A stretch of 64,000 bases of DNA, taken from contig NZ_CP034086.1 in NCBI RefSeq assembly GCF_003855495.1, forward strand, positions 1,054,001 through 1,118,000, given 5' to 3'. This document shows, in pieces, positions 62,128 through 64,000 of the stretch. Every line of letters starts with the position of its first letter. The stretch's first letter is position 1. The notes below the pieces were generated by a model, which had not been told where the DNA came from, did not search any database, and was given only the letters and a program-made list of their open reading frames with translations. The stretch is from Methylocystis rosea. GTDB lineage: Bacteria; Pseudomonadota; Alphaproteobacteria; Rhizobiales; Beijerinckiaceae. The translations under genes and the position numbers were made by a program.

Positions 62128-62838
62128 ATGAAGCTGATCGCGACGGTTGCCTTGTCCTTTATGTTGGCGTTGGCAGGGTCAGCGCTTGCTGAAGACTATG
62201 AGAACGCCGTCAGCGCAACGCGACGCGGCGACTTCGCTGGCGCGTTTAAATTGCTCAAGCCGCTGGCCGAGAAGGGCGACGCGCGCGCGCAAGGCGACCT
62301 CGGCGCGATGTATCTCACAGGCAAGGGAGTCGCCGCCAATCCCAAGGAAGCGTTAAAATGGCTTCGCTTGGCCGCAGATCACGGGAATGCCTCCGCCCAA
62401 TTCAATCTCGGCACCATGTATCTCGAAGGACAAGTGGTCATGAGAGATTACAAGGAGGCGATGAAGTGGAATTTGCTCGCCGCGGGCCAGGGATTGGCGG
62501 CGGCGCAAGTGAACATCGCCTCGATGTATTATGACGGCGTCGGCGTCGCGCAGGATTACAAGGAAGCGGCCAAATGGCTGCGGCTCGCGGCGGAGCAGGG
62601 CGACGCCGACGCGCAGTTGAATCTCGGCAACATGTATGTCGCCGGACAGGGCGTCGAGCGCGATCTGCTGCGCGGCTTCATGTGGACGCAGCTTGCGACG
62701 GAGTCGCTGTCGATGGGCGAGACCGAAAAGAAGGCGGTGCGCGACATGTCGGCAAAGTCATTGTCGCCGGCAGACGCCGCCAAGGCTCAAGCCATGGTCG
62801 CTCGCTGCAAGGAATCGAAGTTTAAAAATTGCGACTGA
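62128..62838 (+). CDS. Sel1-repeat (SLR) secreted protein
   Basis: A 236-aa protein with a signal peptide (residues 1-21) and four or five Sel1-like repeats of about 36 residues: ARAQGDLGAMYLTGKGVAANPKEALKWLRLAA, SAQFNLGTMYLEGQVV and AQLNLGNMYVAGQGV, ending with a Cys pair (ARCKESKFKNC). Sel1 proteins usually mediate protein-protein contact in the periplasm. The ATG at 62128 starts the signal peptide directly. Confidence 0.87.
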   Translation: MKLIATVALSFMLALAGSALAEDYENAVSATRRGDFAGAFKLLKPLAEKGDARAQGDLGAMYLTGKGVAANPKEALKWLRLAADHGNASAQFNLGTMYLEGQVVMRDYKEAMKWNLLAAGQGLAAAQVNIASMYYDGVGVAQDYKEAAKWLRLAAEQGDADAQLNLGNMYVAGQGVERDLLRGFMWTQLATESLSMGETEKKAVRDMSAKSLSPADAAKAQAMVARCKESKFKNCD

Positions 62839-63608
62839 GCTGCAGGGGAACGCTCGGATCGAGCAGAGCGTTTCCGCCTTTGATTTCCGTCTATTCTCGC
62901 TCGATTTGGATTTGGTCTTTCGCTGTCGGGCTCGCAGGCTTTAGTCCCACGAGCAGCTGATCGACGAGGGTTGTTTCAGCCCCGTTCAGCCAAGTCCGCC
63001 ACCACGCCCCTCCGGCGATAAGCCTTGCGCCCGTTTGATCAACCGTGGTCGGCGGGCTTTGCCCACGGCCGGCAGGTGAGAAGCCTGCTACTGTTCCGGA
63101 CCCTTCACAGCGCCTTTCGTCCCATCCACCCCGGCAGTTGGAACGGGGTCGGGAGTCGTGTGACCGTTGCTGGGCTGCGACGCGCGATGGCGTTTGCTTA
63201 ACCCGAGCAGACATTCGCAGTCGCATGTTGCTGCTGTATTTCTAAAACGAGAATCATATTTCTCGAATGTGTGTACATTGTATAAAATAGAAATAATATT
63301 GCTGGAAGTTTGCTAAAATAGTACATTATTGGGACTATGCGACTGTTGTCATAAAATGTATAAGGACGTACGCAAAATGCTATACTATGCATAAAGCTTA
63401 AAGTAAGTTAAAGCGGCTTTTAACTAGTACCTAGGTCAATAACGTACTGTATCTAAGGCGATTAAATGTGTGGTACTGCAGCAACACGTTGAATTATAGC
63501 GATTAGATGCTGCGACAATACATGTTAAGTCATGGATTTGTCATCCGACGTGGGCCATAAGTCGCGCGCTGTTTTTTTTAAACGCTCATGAAAGCGCGAG
63601 GCTGGGAC
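62839..63608. other. Long intergenic region with A+T-rich segment
   Basis: About 770 bases between the Sel1 gene and the second porin. Bases 62840-63230 are of ordinary composition; a 111-codon open frame on the minus strand there has no recognisable product. Bases 63230-63540 are strikingly A+T-rich (hand count of three 60-base lines gives about 25-37% G+C), with a CGAGAA/TTCTCG inverted repeat at 63250-63267. Likely contains the porin promoter. Confidence 0.6.
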
Positions 63609-64000
63609 ATGGCAATTACACGGTTCAATCAATCACTCGCTCTAGCGACGGTGGGAGCATTGCTCTCGACGACGGGGCAGGCGGCCGACAGCGCCACTGA
63701 GGCGCGACTGCGCATGCTGGAAGCGGAGATCGCGAGGCTTCGTCCGCTGGAAGCGGAGGTCGCCAAGCTTCGTCATGAGACGCGCGGAGCCAAAGCGCAG
63801 GCGAATATCGCGACCAACGTCGCCAACGCCGCAGTCGTGGCGAAGGGCCCGCCGGGTCCGCCCCCGCCGCCGCCGGTCTTCGTCAGCTTTAGGAACGGCC
63901 TTTTCGTGGAAACGGCGGATAAGCAATTTAGCTTCAAGATTGGCGGTCGCCTCTTTGTAGATGGAGGCGGGACCGTCGGCTCCCCGGGCAACGGCTGGCA
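63609..64000 (+). CDS. OprO/OprP-type porin, N-terminal part
   Basis: Open from ATG 63609 to the window end, 130 codons seen, so the 3' part is cut off. Signal peptide to about residue 25 (GQAA-D), then a coiled coil with an internal near-repeat (LEAEIARLRP and LEAEVAKLRH), a proline-rich segment (GPPGPPPPPP), and the barrel opening VFVSFRNGLFVETADKQFSFKIGG typical of phosphate-selective porins. GCGAGG lies about 8 bases upstream; an in-frame ATG at 63588 lacks a site. Paralogue of the porin at 60372 by layout. Confidence 0.82.
   Translation, partial: MAITRFNQSLALATVGALLSTTGQAADSATEARLRMLEAEIARLRPLEAEVAKLRHETRGAKAQANIATNVANAAVVAKGPPGPPPPPPVFVSFRNGLFVETADKQFSFKIGGRLFVDGGGTVGSPGNGW

Noticed and set aside
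62891..63226. Open frame of 111 codons on the minus strand after the Sel1 gene
   Set aside because: I considered a transposase remnant but found no motif or inverted ends. Kept only as part of the intergenic description.

Overview
The window reads as a piece of an alphaproteobacterial (Hyphomicrobiales-type) chromosome. It has high G+C and densely packed housekeeping genes: folA-thyA, cobS, dusA, cobT, mnmA, prs, hemN, sbcDC, and ygfA next to a 6S RNA. It also carries outer-membrane proteins with a proline-rich segment behind the signal peptide, a style I associate with Methylocystis/Methylosinus-like bacteria. That genus-level guess is inference only; no methane or methanol oxidation gene is present.

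Layout. 1-15.4 kb: an M15 peptidase (possibly cut by the window edge), an outer-membrane beta-barrel, a class 3 lipase, tRNA-Pro, folA-thyA, a PIN/Phd toxin-antitoxin pair, a Tim44-domain protein, hrpB (with a palindromic repeat inserted in frame), a frameshifted DUF2235 hydrolase, a phosphohexomutase, cobS and dusA. 15.6-23.0 kb: an arsenic island, arsR-arsI-arsC(LMW-PTP type)-aioB-aioA-arsC(glutaredoxin type)-arsD-arsA. The aioBA pair is bounded by a partial duplication of the arsC1/arsC2 junction, so it looks inserted into an older ars operon. 23.3-31.1 kb: polysaccharide decoration genes (GT4, GT2, PhyH dioxygenase, FkbM methyltransferase, a glycosyltransferase-methyltransferase fusion, a C-methyltransferase). 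31.2-45.3 kb: an OpgG/OpgD-type glucan protein, an amino acid permease, photolyase, cobT, a LysM membrane protein, a secreted beta/gamma-crystallin-like protein, ygfA with 6S RNA, pmtA-mnmA, prs, an AraC regulator and DUF1697. 45.4-64 kb: an acyl-CoA synthetase-like protein, an extended IHF-like protein, small secreted proteins including an Inh-type protease inhibitor, hemN, a RecD-like helicase, an HNH nuclease, sbcD-sbcC, an OprO/OprP-type porin, a Sel1-repeat protein, and the start of a second porin behind a very A+T-rich stretch.

How the genes work together. The arsenic island combines arsenite oxidation in the periplasm (AioAB), arsenate reduction by two unrelated enzymes, probable C-As bond cleavage (ArsI) and the ArsA ATPase with its ArsD chaperone. 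No ArsB or Acr3 pump, no AioXSR sensor system and no cytochrome acceptor gene lies in the window, so these must be encoded elsewhere if the system is functional. Other linked functions are folate/thymidylate synthesis (folA-thyA, ygfA), cobalamin assembly (cobS and cobT, far apart), DNA repair (phr, sbcDC, RecD-like) and envelope biogenesis. The most notable observations are the duplication scar around aioBA, the in-frame repeat in hrpB, a palindrome shared by the upstream regions of two outer-membrane protein genes, and the low-G+C region before the last porin.
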